DNA from: JAZDLC01 sp043802345
Lineage (GTDB): Bacteria; Planctomycetota; B15-G4; JADJEK01
NCBI GenBank assembly: GCA_043802345.1
Contig: JAZDLC010000279.1
Location: 1-36,969, forward strand
Direction of reading: 5' to 3'
Length of the DNA stretch: 36,969 nucleotides
This document shows, piece by piece, positions 7,857 through 18,885 of this stretch. Position numbers and translations under genes: made by a program. The stretch's first letter is position 1; each line of letters begins with the position of its first letter. The notes beneath the pieces were generated by a model. That model was not told where the DNA came from, did not search any database, and worked only from the letters and a program-made list of their open reading frames with translations.

Positions 7857-7943
7857 CCGGACCAGATGTAGTGTTTCCTGCCGGCATGCCGTAGGATCGG
7901 GGGAAGAGGATGTGGCATCGCCGCGGGACGGGAGCCCAGCTCG

Positions 7944-9224
7944 ATGAGCATGAAATACCAGCGCAGGATCATTGACGACGAGCTGGACGACCTGCTTTCC
8001 GGCCTGGCCGCCATCGCGATCGAAGGGCCCAAGGCGGTCGGGAAGACAGCCACGGCCCTTCAACGGGCCAGGACGATCCACAAGTTGGATGATCCGGCGG
8101 CGGCGAGCCTGGCAGAAGCAGATCCAACTCGTCTCGTGTCCGGTGGTACCCCTCCGATCCTCCTGGATGAGTGGCAGCGGGTCCCTGCCGTCTGGGACGC
8201 CGTTCGCCGTGCCGTCGACGAGGATGCGACACCAAACCGATTCCTCATCACCGGCTCTGCGACACCCCTGTCACCGCCAACGCACTCCGGCGCGGGACGG
8301 ATCGTCCGCCTGCGCCTGCGTCCGTTGAGTCTGGCGGAACGGCAGAGGCAGGCCCCTTCCGTCAGTCTGCGAGACCTCGTCTCAGGCCGGCGGCCCCGGC
8401 TCGAGGGCGAAACGCATGTTGGCCTGTCCGACTACGTAGAGGAGATCGTCGGCTCGGGTTTCCCCGCCATTCGACCTCTGCCCGCTCGGGCGCGCCGGGC
8501 CCAACTGGACAGCTACCTCGCCAGAATCGTCGACCGCGATTTCGATGAGTTGGGGCAGTCCGTGCGGAAGCCGGAGACCCTGCGCAGGTGGATGGCCGCG
8601 TATGCGGCGGCCACAGCCACCACGGCAAGCCTGGAGTCGATCCGAGATGCGGCGACGGGTGCGACGTCGGAAAGGCCGGCGAGAACGACGGCGGTTTCCT
8701 ATCGCGACGCCCTCCAGAACCTCTGGATCCTCGACCCGCTTCCGGCTTGGGTTCCGAGCCGGAACTACTTCTCCCGGCTGGCTTACCCCGACAAGCACCA
8801 CTTGGCTGATCCTGCCCTGGCCGCGGCACTGCTCGGCGTCGGACAGGACTCTCTGCTCGAAGGACGGGAAGGCCTGGTGCCGATGCCTCGTGACGGCACT
8901 CTTCTCGGTCACCTGTTCGAATCGCTCGTCACGCTGAGCGTCAGGGTCTACGCACAAGCCGCGGAGTCGGAGGTGAAGCACCTCAGGACGAAGGGCGGCC
9001 GCCATGAGGTTGACCTCATCGTGGAGCGATCGGATCGTCGCGTGGTTGCCATGGAGGTCAAGCTGGGCCGCGATGTGTCCGAGGCTGATCTGCGGCATCT
9101 GCGCTGGCTGCGAGACAAGCTGGGCAGCGACCTGCTGGACGCTGTCGTCGTCACGACGGGACCCAGCGCATACCGGCGGAAGGACGACATTGCCGTGGTG
9201 CCGGCCGCCCTCCTGGGCCCCTGA
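7944..9224 (+). CDS. AAA_14/DUF4143 family ATPase
   Basis: This 426-residue protein shows the AAA_14 plus DUF4143 architecture common in bacteria and archaea. The P-loop is GPKAVGKT (residues 28-35), Walker B is ILLDEWQ (Asp75-Glu76), and LITGSATP is the sensor-like segment. In the C-terminal part LGHLFESLVTL is followed by HEVDLIVE and VVAMEVKLG. That is the restriction-endonuclease-like core (D...ExK) typical of DUF4143 proteins. The biological role of the family is poorly known; many members sit alone as solitary accessory ATPases. The start is the ATG at 7944 (or the ATG two codons later, MKYQ); no strong Shine-Dalgarno is seen. It is convergent with the SDR gene 42 bp downstream. Confidence 0.9.
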   Translation: MSMKYQRRIIDDELDDLLSGLAAIAIEGPKAVGKTATALQRARTIHKLDDPAAASLAEADPTRLVSGGTPPILLDEWQRVPAVWDAVRRAVDEDATPNRFLITGSATPLSPPTHSGAGRIVRLRLRPLSLAERQRQAPSVSLRDLVSGRRPRLEGETHVGLSDYVEEIVGSGFPAIRPLPARARRAQLDSYLARIVDRDFDELGQSVRKPETLRRWMAAYAAATATTASLESIRDAATGATSERPARTTAVSYRDALQNLWILDPLPAWVPSRNYFSRLAYPDKHHLADPALAAALLGVGQDSLLEGREGLVPMPRDGTLLGHLFESLVTLSVRVYAQAAESEVKHLRTKGGRHEVDLIVERSDRRVVAMEVKLGRDVSEADLRHLRWLRDKLGSDLLDAVVVTTGPSAYRRKDDIAVVPAALLGP

Positions 9225-9266
9225 AGGGTTGGAGAAGAAGGAACGGTCGCCACTGTGCTGTCCGGG

Positions 9267-10232
9267 TCACCTTCGCGAGTCGGCCAGGGCCTCGTCGAGC
9301 AGCTCGATCAGCTCCTCGCGGTCGTACGTGTACGGCTGTCCCTCGTTCAACTGCACGACTCTCGCGATCGCCGCCCGGATCGTGATCTCGGCCTCCCGCC
9401 GGTTCGGCACCACCATGTAGCGCCGCTTCGGGTTCTCATCGGAGAGGGCGTGAAGGAACGCCTCGGCCACCTCGTCCGGATCCTGGTACTGGGAACGGTC
9501 CGCCGGCGCGCCGAGAAGCTGTTCCATCTGCCCCGCGTACAGCGAGCCCTCGCTCTGGTACCCCTTGTCGATCAGCCGCTGGCGCATGCTCTCTGAGGTC
9601 CTGGAGCGGTAGTTCCCCGGCTCGACCACGCTCACCTCGACGCCGAACGGAGCCATCTCGGCGGCGAGCACATCGGTGTACGCCTCGACGGCATGCTTGC
9701 TCATGGTGTACGGGCCGCCCAGACCCCAGGTCACGATCCCGGAAATGGAACCGGTGGTGGTGGTCCGCCCCTTGCTCTCGATGATGAGAGGAGCGAACGC
9801 CTTGGTCACCCGGTACGGTCCCTAGAGATTCACGTCCAACTGGAAGTCGAGATCTTCCTCGGTCACCTCGATGAGCGGGGCGATGACGGCGACTCCGGCG
9901 TTGTTGACCAGGCCGTACAGGCCGCGCCCGCCCGCGCGCACGGTCTCCACCGCCGCGTCGATCTCGGCGGGGATGGTCACGTCCAGACGGATCGCCTGGA
10001 CATTTTCGAGGGCGTCGAGCTCCTCCAGGTCCTGCTCCTTGCGGGCGCCCGCGTAGACGAAGAACCCCTTGGAAGCGAGCAGCTCGGCCGTCTTCCTGCC
10101 GATGCCCGAGCTGGCGCCGGTCACCAGGATGGCCCTCTCGGCTTTGACAAGCGCGACCCCACTCTGCTCCGTGCAGTCGGCGGAAGCCCAGGCAACCAAA
10201 GCAACCGTGGCGAAAAGTGTGAGAGTTTTCAT
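9267..10232 (-). pseudogene. Short-chain dehydrogenase/reductase with in-frame amber codon and N-terminal signal peptide
   Basis: Two open stretches in the same frame (10232-9825 and 9821-9267) together encode one classical SDR of about 320 residues. The first half has the cofactor motif TGASSGIG (38-45) and NNAG (110-113). The second half has the catalytic Ser162, Tyr175 and Lys179 (GPYTMSKHAVEAY). Between them codon 137 is TAG (9822-9824), in DVNL-stop-GPYRVTKAF, where relatives have a hydrophobic residue; TTG to TAG is a single change. The N-terminus MKTLTLFATVALVAWASADC is a Sec-type signal peptide, unusual for a nucleotide-dependent SDR. The gene lies 40 bp behind ileS on the same strand. 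It is either a recent nonsense pseudogene, a suppressed amber or a sequence error. Confidence 0.8.
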
Positions 10233-10272
10233 GTCCGGCAGCGTACCGACCGCCCGCGCGCCGGGAAACGGC

Positions 10273-13476
<3,204 letters not shown>

Positions 13477-13616
13477 AGCTTTGATCCAAGCAACTTCTGG
13501 ACAGGCGCACAGAATAGCGCCCGCCGGAGGCTAGGGGAGCGGGGCGCAAGGTGCAAGGCCGGAGTGGCGCGAGACTGGCTGCGACCGGAACTTCGGGGGC
13601 TTATCGACGGTCTTCG

Positions 13617-13650
13617 CGCGAACCTGGTGGCTCCTGTCGCGGCACCGTAC
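13617..13650 (+). repeat. REP-like element, copy A
   Basis: CGCGAACCTGGTGG is followed after a few bases by GTCGCGGCACCGTAC. The 34-base stretch matches the reverse complement of the left arm of the palindrome at 18815-18848 in 29 of 34 positions, and the minus strand of 35196-35216 in 18 of 21. It lies in the 215-bp gap between the divergent ileS and cytochrome genes. This copy appears to be a half-element without its inverted partner. Confidence 0.5.
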
Positions 13651-13691
13651 ACTGCGCGGGAAACTCGAGCTGGACGGGGGTGTGCGGAGAC

Positions 13692-14891
13692 ATGATGGCA
13701 TTCTCGCGGAATCTGGTCTTTCTGGCCTTGATCGGGCTGACCGCCCTTGCCCCGGCGTGCGAGCAGTTCGGTGATCGGGCTGATCCATCCGGCAAGTCCT
13801 CCTCCCGGGCCTACAAGGGGCACGAGAACGATGCTGACATCGGCCGGTTGGTGGCCGTCTATCCGGGGCTGGCCGGCTCCCGGCTGGACGATTGCAGGAC
13901 CTGCCACGCGGGACGCGAGGTCACGATCCGGGGCCTGGCCCAGCTGCGAAATCCGTGCGACACCTGTCACTTCATTCCCTTCCCGGACACGGCAGTGGAG
14001 GGAGTGCCCGGCAGCTATGCCGAGACGCTCAACGCATTCGGCCGGGCCTATCTGGAGGGGGGGCGGAGCGAGGCGGCCCTGGAAGCGCTGGCCGGGATCG
14101 ACAGCGACGGTGACGGATTCACGAACGGCGAGGAGATCGCGGGCCTGCACTACCCCGGCGCTCCCACGAGCAAGCCGGGGCAGCCGCTGGCAAGGGTGAG
14201 GGTTCTCGATCTGGCGGCGCTCCGCGCCCTGCCGGTTCACACACAGCTTCTGCTGGTCAATTCCCACCGGCAGAAGAACGACTGCTACTCGCAGTACCGT
14301 GGGGTGACGATCGCGGACCTGCTACGTTCCGTGGGAGTCGATCCGAACGGGGTCGAGAGCGTCACGGTCTTCTCGGCCGACGGCTTCCAGCGCGACTTCT
14401 CTGCCGGGGAGATTGTCGGCCGCTTCGCCGACGGCCTGTTTTTCGGCGGGCTGGATGAAGAGACCCTCGGCGCGGACCGGGGTTTCGTGAACTACCCGCC
14501 AGACCTGCCGGTGGGGCTCGAGAACGGAGCGCCGATTCCGCATGAACAACGGCTGATGCTGGCTTATCAGCGGGATGGGGGGGAACTCGATCCGTCGTCC
14601 CTCGATCCGAAGTCAGGCCGTATCGACGGCGAGGGACCGCTTCGGATCGTCTTGCCCCAGTCCCGGCCGGGCGCGCCGGACCGCGGGTCCCGGGTCTCGC
14701 CGACCGAATTCGGGGACGGCTTTGATTACGACGAGAGCAAGGATCACAACGCCGGCGCCATGGTCCGCGCCGTGGTGGCGCTGCGCGTCAACCCGCCGCC
14801 CGCCGGGTTCGAGGAGTTCGACACCATGGCCGGAGGCTGGAGGATCCTGGCTGACGGCGAGCTGGTCATCTACGGCGCTGGGATCGAGTGA
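13692..14891 (+). CDS. Exported dihaem cytochrome with molybdopterin-oxidoreductase-like domain
   Basis: The signal sequence MMAFSRNLVFLALIGLTAL ends near Cys23, which could be lipidated although the lipobox (APAC) is weak. Two haem c motifs follow: CRTCH (68-72) and CDTCH (89-93). Next comes a calcium-binding DSDGDGFTNGEE loop (137-148, EF-hand or dockerin-like). The remaining 230 residues resemble the sulfite-oxidase-type molybdopterin domain (PF00174), with GVTIADLLRSVGVDP, SVTVFSADGFQRDFS and EGPLRIVLPQ. Molybdopterin-binding residues are not certain, so this may be a redox-inactive homologue fold. GGAG precedes the ATG pair; the second ATG (13695) has the better spacing. A periplasmic electron-transfer or sensing role is likely. 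Its stop is one base from that of the convergent GH42-like gene. Confidence 0.75.
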   Translation: MMAFSRNLVFLALIGLTALAPACEQFGDRADPSGKSSSRAYKGHENDADIGRLVAVYPGLAGSRLDDCRTCHAGREVTIRGLAQLRNPCDTCHFIPFPDTAVEGVPGSYAETLNAFGRAYLEGGRSEAALEALAGIDSDGDGFTNGEEIAGLHYPGAPTSKPGQPLARVRVLDLAALRALPVHTQLLLVNSHRQKNDCYSQYRGVTIADLLRSVGVDPNGVESVTVFSADGFQRDFSAGEIVGRFADGLFFGGLDEETLGADRGFVNYPPDLPVGLENGAPIPHEQRLMLAYQRDGGELDPSSLDPKSGRIDGEGPLRIVLPQSRPGAPDRGSRVSPTEFGDGFDYDESKDHNAGAMVRAVVALRVNPPPAGFEEFDTMAGGWRILADGELVIYGAGIE

Positions 14892-14892
14892 C

Positions 14893-17016
14893 CTACTCGA
14901 GCACGACCGACGCCGAGAGACCGAGACGCGGTATCTCGAAGGAGATCGAGGTTTCCGATGCCGTGACGTCCAGCTGTTCCGGATGGGCGACGCCTTTGAT
15001 GAAGAGGGTGGCCTCGACCGGATCGGAGAGGAAGGGGGGGCGCTCCAGCCGCACGCGGGTTGCCGTTTTCTCCCTGATCACGTCCTGCTCGTAGTCGACG
15101 TCGTAGTTCACCAGGTGCACGACGAGGCGCCGGCGCTCCGGCTGCAGAATCGGAAAGGCCGACACAAGGCCATCGACCTTCTTCTCCAGAATGGAGGAGA
15201 GTCCGAGGAATCCGGCCAGTTCGAGCACCCGCTCCCGCCGCGGGGCATTGCACCCCCTGAAGAACTCGGAACCGGCGTCAAAGGTCCATGTGGCCGTCAC
15301 CTCGCCGCGAAGCTGCAGGACCTCCCCCTTGCCGAACGGAGAGCGTCCGAGCACGCACACAACCGGGACGTCCTGAAGGGAATCCGCGGCCGGCGGGAAG
15401 CCGAGCCGCTCCGGTTCCTGACAGACCAGCGTACCCCCTGCCGTCACGAACTCTTCCAGCAGCCGCCGCTGATTCTCCGTCGGCGCCACGGGGCTCGGCA
15501 CCAGAAGAACATCGTATTGCTGGAGATCCGCCGCCGTGAGCCGGTCCTCGACGTAGTGACCATCACCTCCGACGAGCACGTCGAACGGGACGCTCGCCTC
15601 GGTGAAGGCCTGCGCGAAACCCAGATACGACGGAAACACGGACGGGATCATCCGCCCGCGCTCGTTGAACAGGAACAGGATCGCCAGGGGCGAGCCGGAA
15701 GAGAGATCCCCCTGGTAGAGCTCCCGGTGGGACAGGACGAACGCGGCGTCCTCGGCGCTCGACCGCCAGCACTTGTCCAGCAGAGCGTCGCCGACCTCCT
15801 GGGGCTCCACGTGATACTGGACATAGGCGCCGTTGGCGGCATACGCCTCGGCCGACTGCACGCCCAGCCAGGTGTTGAACGACGCGCCCTCCCCGATCAC
15901 CTGTTCCAGGAGTCCTCCCATGTGATGGGCATGGAGCACGGCCGGCGCGCGCCGGTGGTGGATCGAATAGGCAAGCTTGTGGTACGCGGCCCACTTGCCG
16001 CGCGGGTACCGCTCCACGCCCGAAAACGGCATCCCCCAGGTCAACCGGCTCTGCTCGTACACGAACAGATCGAAGAGATCGGCGAACATGATCCCGCGGA
16101 TCCAGTGGCCGCCCGGGTTGCCGGTGCCGAGGTCCGCGGCGTTCGTCGCGAAGGCGACCCGGCGGCCGGCCTGCTGCGCGTACCGGCGCCAGTCGTCGAC
16201 CAGTCGCTTCCGCGTGTCGAAGGTCGCCTGCTCCTGGTAGCGGACGTACTCCTGAAACAGGTTCGCGTCCGGCGAGGCCACCAGAAAGGCGCGGCCGAAC
16301 GGACTCGTCGAGAACTGGTACTGGGTCAGGCGCTCGATGAGCTCCTCGCGATCGAGGTTGGTGATCTCGAAGCGCTGTTTCAGCTCCTTCTCCGTGAAGG
16401 CTCCGGAGAGGTGCGCCTCGAATCCCTCCATGCAGAAGTCGCAGAAACCGCCGTCCATGAATCCCGCGATCAGCGCGGAACTCATCGGCGTATCCAGCAG
16501 AACCATGTCCGCGCCCTGATCGATGCCCTCCTTGCCGAACTCGAATTCCCACCGCACCCAGTCCGGGTTGTTGGTGCACATCAGCAGCATGTTCTCGTCG
16601 GTCTGGGCCGGCTCGCCCCGGGCGTTCCGGCACGCCATCTCGGCGAGGTCCGGCCAGCGCTCCAGCATCGGCGGGAAGCCCTCCAGGCCGTTCACGGTGG
16701 CGACCACGAAGAGTCCCGCCGCGTGACACGCCGCCGCGAAGGCCGCGCCGTCCTTGCCGAACGTCTCCTGCACGGCCGGCACGGTGTCGGTGTGCGTCAG
16801 AATGGGAAACGGCCCGCCCATTCCCCCCCACACGCCGTTGACGCTGGCGTGAAGGCGCCCCGCCCCCTCCGGCAACATCGGCACCATGCAGTAGGTCTGC
16901 ACCCTGTCCAACCACGCGGGCAGAGCGTCGTCGTTCCCACCCCCGGTCAGCACGGCCGCAAGGATGAGTGCCGGGTGCAGCCACTCAAAGAAACACAGCA
17001 AAAGGAAACCGGTCAT
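14893..17016 (-). CDS. Secreted GH42-like glycoside hydrolase (TIM barrel plus trimerisation-like domain)
   Basis: The 707-residue product starts at an ATG with a near-perfect GGAGGT five bases upstream and has a signal peptide (TGFLLLCFFEWLHPALILA). The first 400 residues look like a (beta/alpha)8 barrel: AAGLFVVATVNGLEGFPPML, then CRNARGEPAQTDENMLLMC, and GADMVLLDTPMSSALIAGF. The part from about 480 on (LTAADLQQYDVLLVPSPVAP, then RRLLEEFVTAGGTLVCQEP) resembles the class I glutamine amidotransferase-like beta-galactosidase trimerisation domain found in GH42 relatives. The C-terminus is a beta-sandwich. The catalytic acid residues cannot be fixed from one sequence, so family and substrate are tentative. 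It is divergent from the ammonia-lyase gene across 266 bp in which I see no strong promoter. Confidence 0.6.
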   Translation of the reverse strand: MTGFLLLCFFEWLHPALILAAVLTGGGNDDALPAWLDRVQTYCMVPMLPEGAGRLHASVNGVWGGMGGPFPILTHTDTVPAVQETFGKDGAAFAAACHAAGLFVVATVNGLEGFPPMLERWPDLAEMACRNARGEPAQTDENMLLMCTNNPDWVRWEFEFGKEGIDQGADMVLLDTPMSSALIAGFMDGGFCDFCMEGFEAHLSGAFTEKELKQRFEITNLDREELIERLTQYQFSTSPFGRAFLVASPDANLFQEYVRYQEQATFDTRKRLVDDWRRYAQQAGRRVAFATNAADLGTGNPGGHWIRGIMFADLFDLFVYEQSRLTWGMPFSGVERYPRGKWAAYHKLAYSIHHRRAPAVLHAHHMGGLLEQVIGEGASFNTWLGVQSAEAYAANGAYVQYHVEPQEVGDALLDKCWRSSAEDAAFVLSHRELYQGDLSSGSPLAILFLFNERGRMIPSVFPSYLGFAQAFTEASVPFDVLVGGDGHYVEDRLTAADLQQYDVLLVPSPVAPTENQRRLLEEFVTAGGTLVCQEPERLGFPPAADSLQDVPVVCVLGRSPFGKGEVLQLRGEVTATWTFDAGSEFFRGCNAPRRERVLELAGFLGLSSILEKKVDGLVSAFPILQPERRRLVVHLVNYDVDYEQDVIREKTATRVRLERPPFLSDPVEATLFIKGVAHPEQLDVTASETSISFEIPRLGLSASVVLE

Positions 17017-17282
17017 TCTCTACCTCCACCGCGATCACCGGGTGCCCACGGCGTAACGGGCGGGATCGTATCTCGAGGGAACGAGGCACCATCTGGACTT
17101 GTTCCAGAAGAGAGCACCTCACTGCAGATTCCATGCTTGACGACCCGGTGGTGCGGGTGGTTGCATCTGCCCCACGCGGACCGGGGTCTCCGGTTGCAGC
17201 GGGGTGGGTGGGAGCGATCGTTTCGATTCGCTGGCGTTGCCCCCGGTCTGTCCGGGATGCGCCGACCACCTGGAGATCCCAC

Positions 17283-18812
17283 ATGACCATCAATATCACG
17301 GGCCGCGGCCTCCGTATCGAGGATGTCGTGAACGTGGCCCGTCACGGCGAGAAGATCGAGCTGGATCCGGGCGCGATCGACCGGATCCGCGTCTGCCGCG
17401 CCTTCATCGAAAGGAAGATCGCGGCGCGCGAGATCATGTACGGCGTCAACACCGGCATCGGCGAGCTGGCCGATGTCATTCTCGACGACGACAAGCTGGT
17501 CCAGTTCCAGAGGAACCTGATCGCCAACCATGCCGCCGGGATCGGGGGGCCGGCGCCCCTGGAGCAGGTCCGCGGGGCGATGCTGCTCAGGGTCGCCGTC
17601 CATGCCAAGGGGAAGTCGGGCTGCCGTCACGAGATCACCATGACGCTGGTGGAGATGCTCAACCGGGGGGTCACCCCGGTGGTGTGCAAGAAGGGCTCGG
17701 TCGGCGCCTGCGGCGATCTGGCCCCGATGAGCCAGATCGCGCTGACCTTCATCGGCGAGGGGGATTGCTTCTTTGAGGGCCGGCGATTGCCCGCCGACAA
17801 GGCGATGGCCGCGGCCGGGATTCCGCTGCCCGGGCTCGAGGCGCGGGACGGGCTGGCCACCATCAACGGTTCGAACGTCATCACCTCCATTGGTTGCCTG
17901 GTCGTTCATGACACCGAGCGCTTCCTGAAGCAGGCGGAGATCGGCGCCGCCATGACGCTGGAGGCGCTGCGCGCCAACATGAAGCCGTACGATGCGCGGC
18001 TGCACGAACTGCGCGGCTTCCGGGGCGCCATCACGTCGGCCGCCAACATCCGCCAGGTGGTCGACGGCTCTGACCTCCTGACCGGCAAGGAGAAGGTGCG
18101 GTTGCAGGACGCCTACAGCATGCGCTCGTCGCCGCAGGTCATCGGCGCCGCGCGCGACCAGTTGCGCTGGACCAGGGAGCAGATCGAGATCGAAGCGAAC
18201 GGCGTCGGCGACAACCCGATCTTCCTGCCGGAGGACGATATCGTCCTGACCGGCGCCAACTTCCAGGGCACGCCGGTCAGCATGCCGCTGGACCATCTGG
18301 GGGGCGCGATCACCATGGTCTGCGTTCTTTCGGAGCGGCGCATGAACCGCCTGACCAACCCGGCCCTCAGCGCCGGGCTGCCCGCCTTCTTGACCAAGGA
18401 TGCGGGCCTCTTCTCCGGTCTCATGCTGAGCCCGTACACCGCCGACATGCAGATCGTCGAGCAGAAGGTCCTGTCGACGCCGGCCTACCACCAATCGATC
18501 CCGGCGGCGGCCGATCAGGAGGACTTCGTGTCGATGGGCATGAACTCGGCGCTCAAGACGCGCGAGATCCTCGAGATCGCCGACGGCGTCCTCGGCCTGG
18601 AACTGATGGCGGCGGCCCAGGCGCTCGACTTCCGCACGTACACGCCCGGTCGCGGCACCCTGGCGGCCAAGGCGGCCATCCGCAAGCGCGTCCCGTTCCT
18701 CGATGAGGACCGCCCCCTCTTCCCGGACCACAACGCCATCCTCGAGGCGACCGCCAAACGCGAGATCCTCGACGCCGTCGAAAGCGAGGTCGGCGAGCTG
18801 AAGACGTACTGA
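17283..18812 (+). CDS. Histidine ammonia-lyase family enzyme (HAL/PAL) with Ala-Cys-Gly MIO precursor
   Basis: This 509-residue MIO enzyme (PF00221) would eliminate ammonia from an aromatic amino acid. Pseudomonas HAL landmarks are kept almost number for number: Tyr53 in YGVNTG, His83 in NHAAGIG, Asn195 in TINGSN, Tyr278 and Arg281 in DAYSMR, and Glu413 in DQEDFVSMG. His83 and Glu413 favour histidine over phenylalanine or tyrosine. The cofactor-forming tripeptide is Ala142-Cys143-Gly144 (KGSVGACGDLAP; TGC at 17709-17711) where nearly all relatives have Ala-Ser-Gly. GGAG lies seven bases before the ATG; the open frame upstream of it is non-coding. No hutU, hutI or hutG gene is nearby. It is convergent with the beta-helix gene, separated by a strong palindrome. 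Confidence 0.9.
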   Translation: MTINITGRGLRIEDVVNVARHGEKIELDPGAIDRIRVCRAFIERKIAAREIMYGVNTGIGELADVILDDDKLVQFQRNLIANHAAGIGGPAPLEQVRGAMLLRVAVHAKGKSGCRHEITMTLVEMLNRGVTPVVCKKGSVGACGDLAPMSQIALTFIGEGDCFFEGRRLPADKAMAAAGIPLPGLEARDGLATINGSNVITSIGCLVVHDTERFLKQAEIGAAMTLEALRANMKPYDARLHELRGFRGAITSAANIRQVVDGSDLLTGKEKVRLQDAYSMRSSPQVIGAARDQLRWTREQIEIEANGVGDNPIFLPEDDIVLTGANFQGTPVSMPLDHLGGAITMVCVLSERRMNRLTNPALSAGLPAFLTKDAGLFSGLMLSPYTADMQIVEQKVLSTPAYHQSIPAAADQEDFVSMGMNSALKTREILEIADGVLGLELMAAAQALDFRTYTPGRGTLAAKAAIRKRVPFLDEDRPLFPDHNAILEATAKREILDAVESEVGELKTY

Positions 18813-18814
18813 CC

Positions 18815-18881
18815 CGTACGGTGCCAGGACAAAACCCACCAGGTTCGCGAACCTGGTGGTGGTTACTGTCGCGGTGCCAGG
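18815..18881. repeat. REP-like palindrome, copy B (likely bidirectional terminator)
   Basis: The core CCACCAGGTTCG then CGAACCTGGTGG (18836-18859) is a perfect 24-bp palindrome. Flanking bases extend it on both sides: GTACGGTGCC on the left, and CTGTCGCGGTGCC on the right. It sits exactly between the stops of the convergent ammonia-lyase and beta-helix genes, where a hairpin would stop transcription from both sides, although no T-run follows. Both arms resemble copy A at 13617. Confidence 0.65.
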
Positions 18882-18885
18882 TCGG

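Noticed and set aside
9267..10232. Two separate small SDR genes
   Set aside because: The halves are in one frame and complementary: cofactor site in one, catalytic Ser-Tyr-Lys in the other. A single interrupted gene is simpler.
13477..13691. T-box leader for ileS
   Set aside because: No specifier loop, T-box sequence or terminator hairpin could be found upstream of the ATG at 13476.
17013..18839. A 608-codon minus-strand frame opposite the ammonia-lyase
   Set aside because: The plus-strand protein is a complete family member; the minus frame has no motif.
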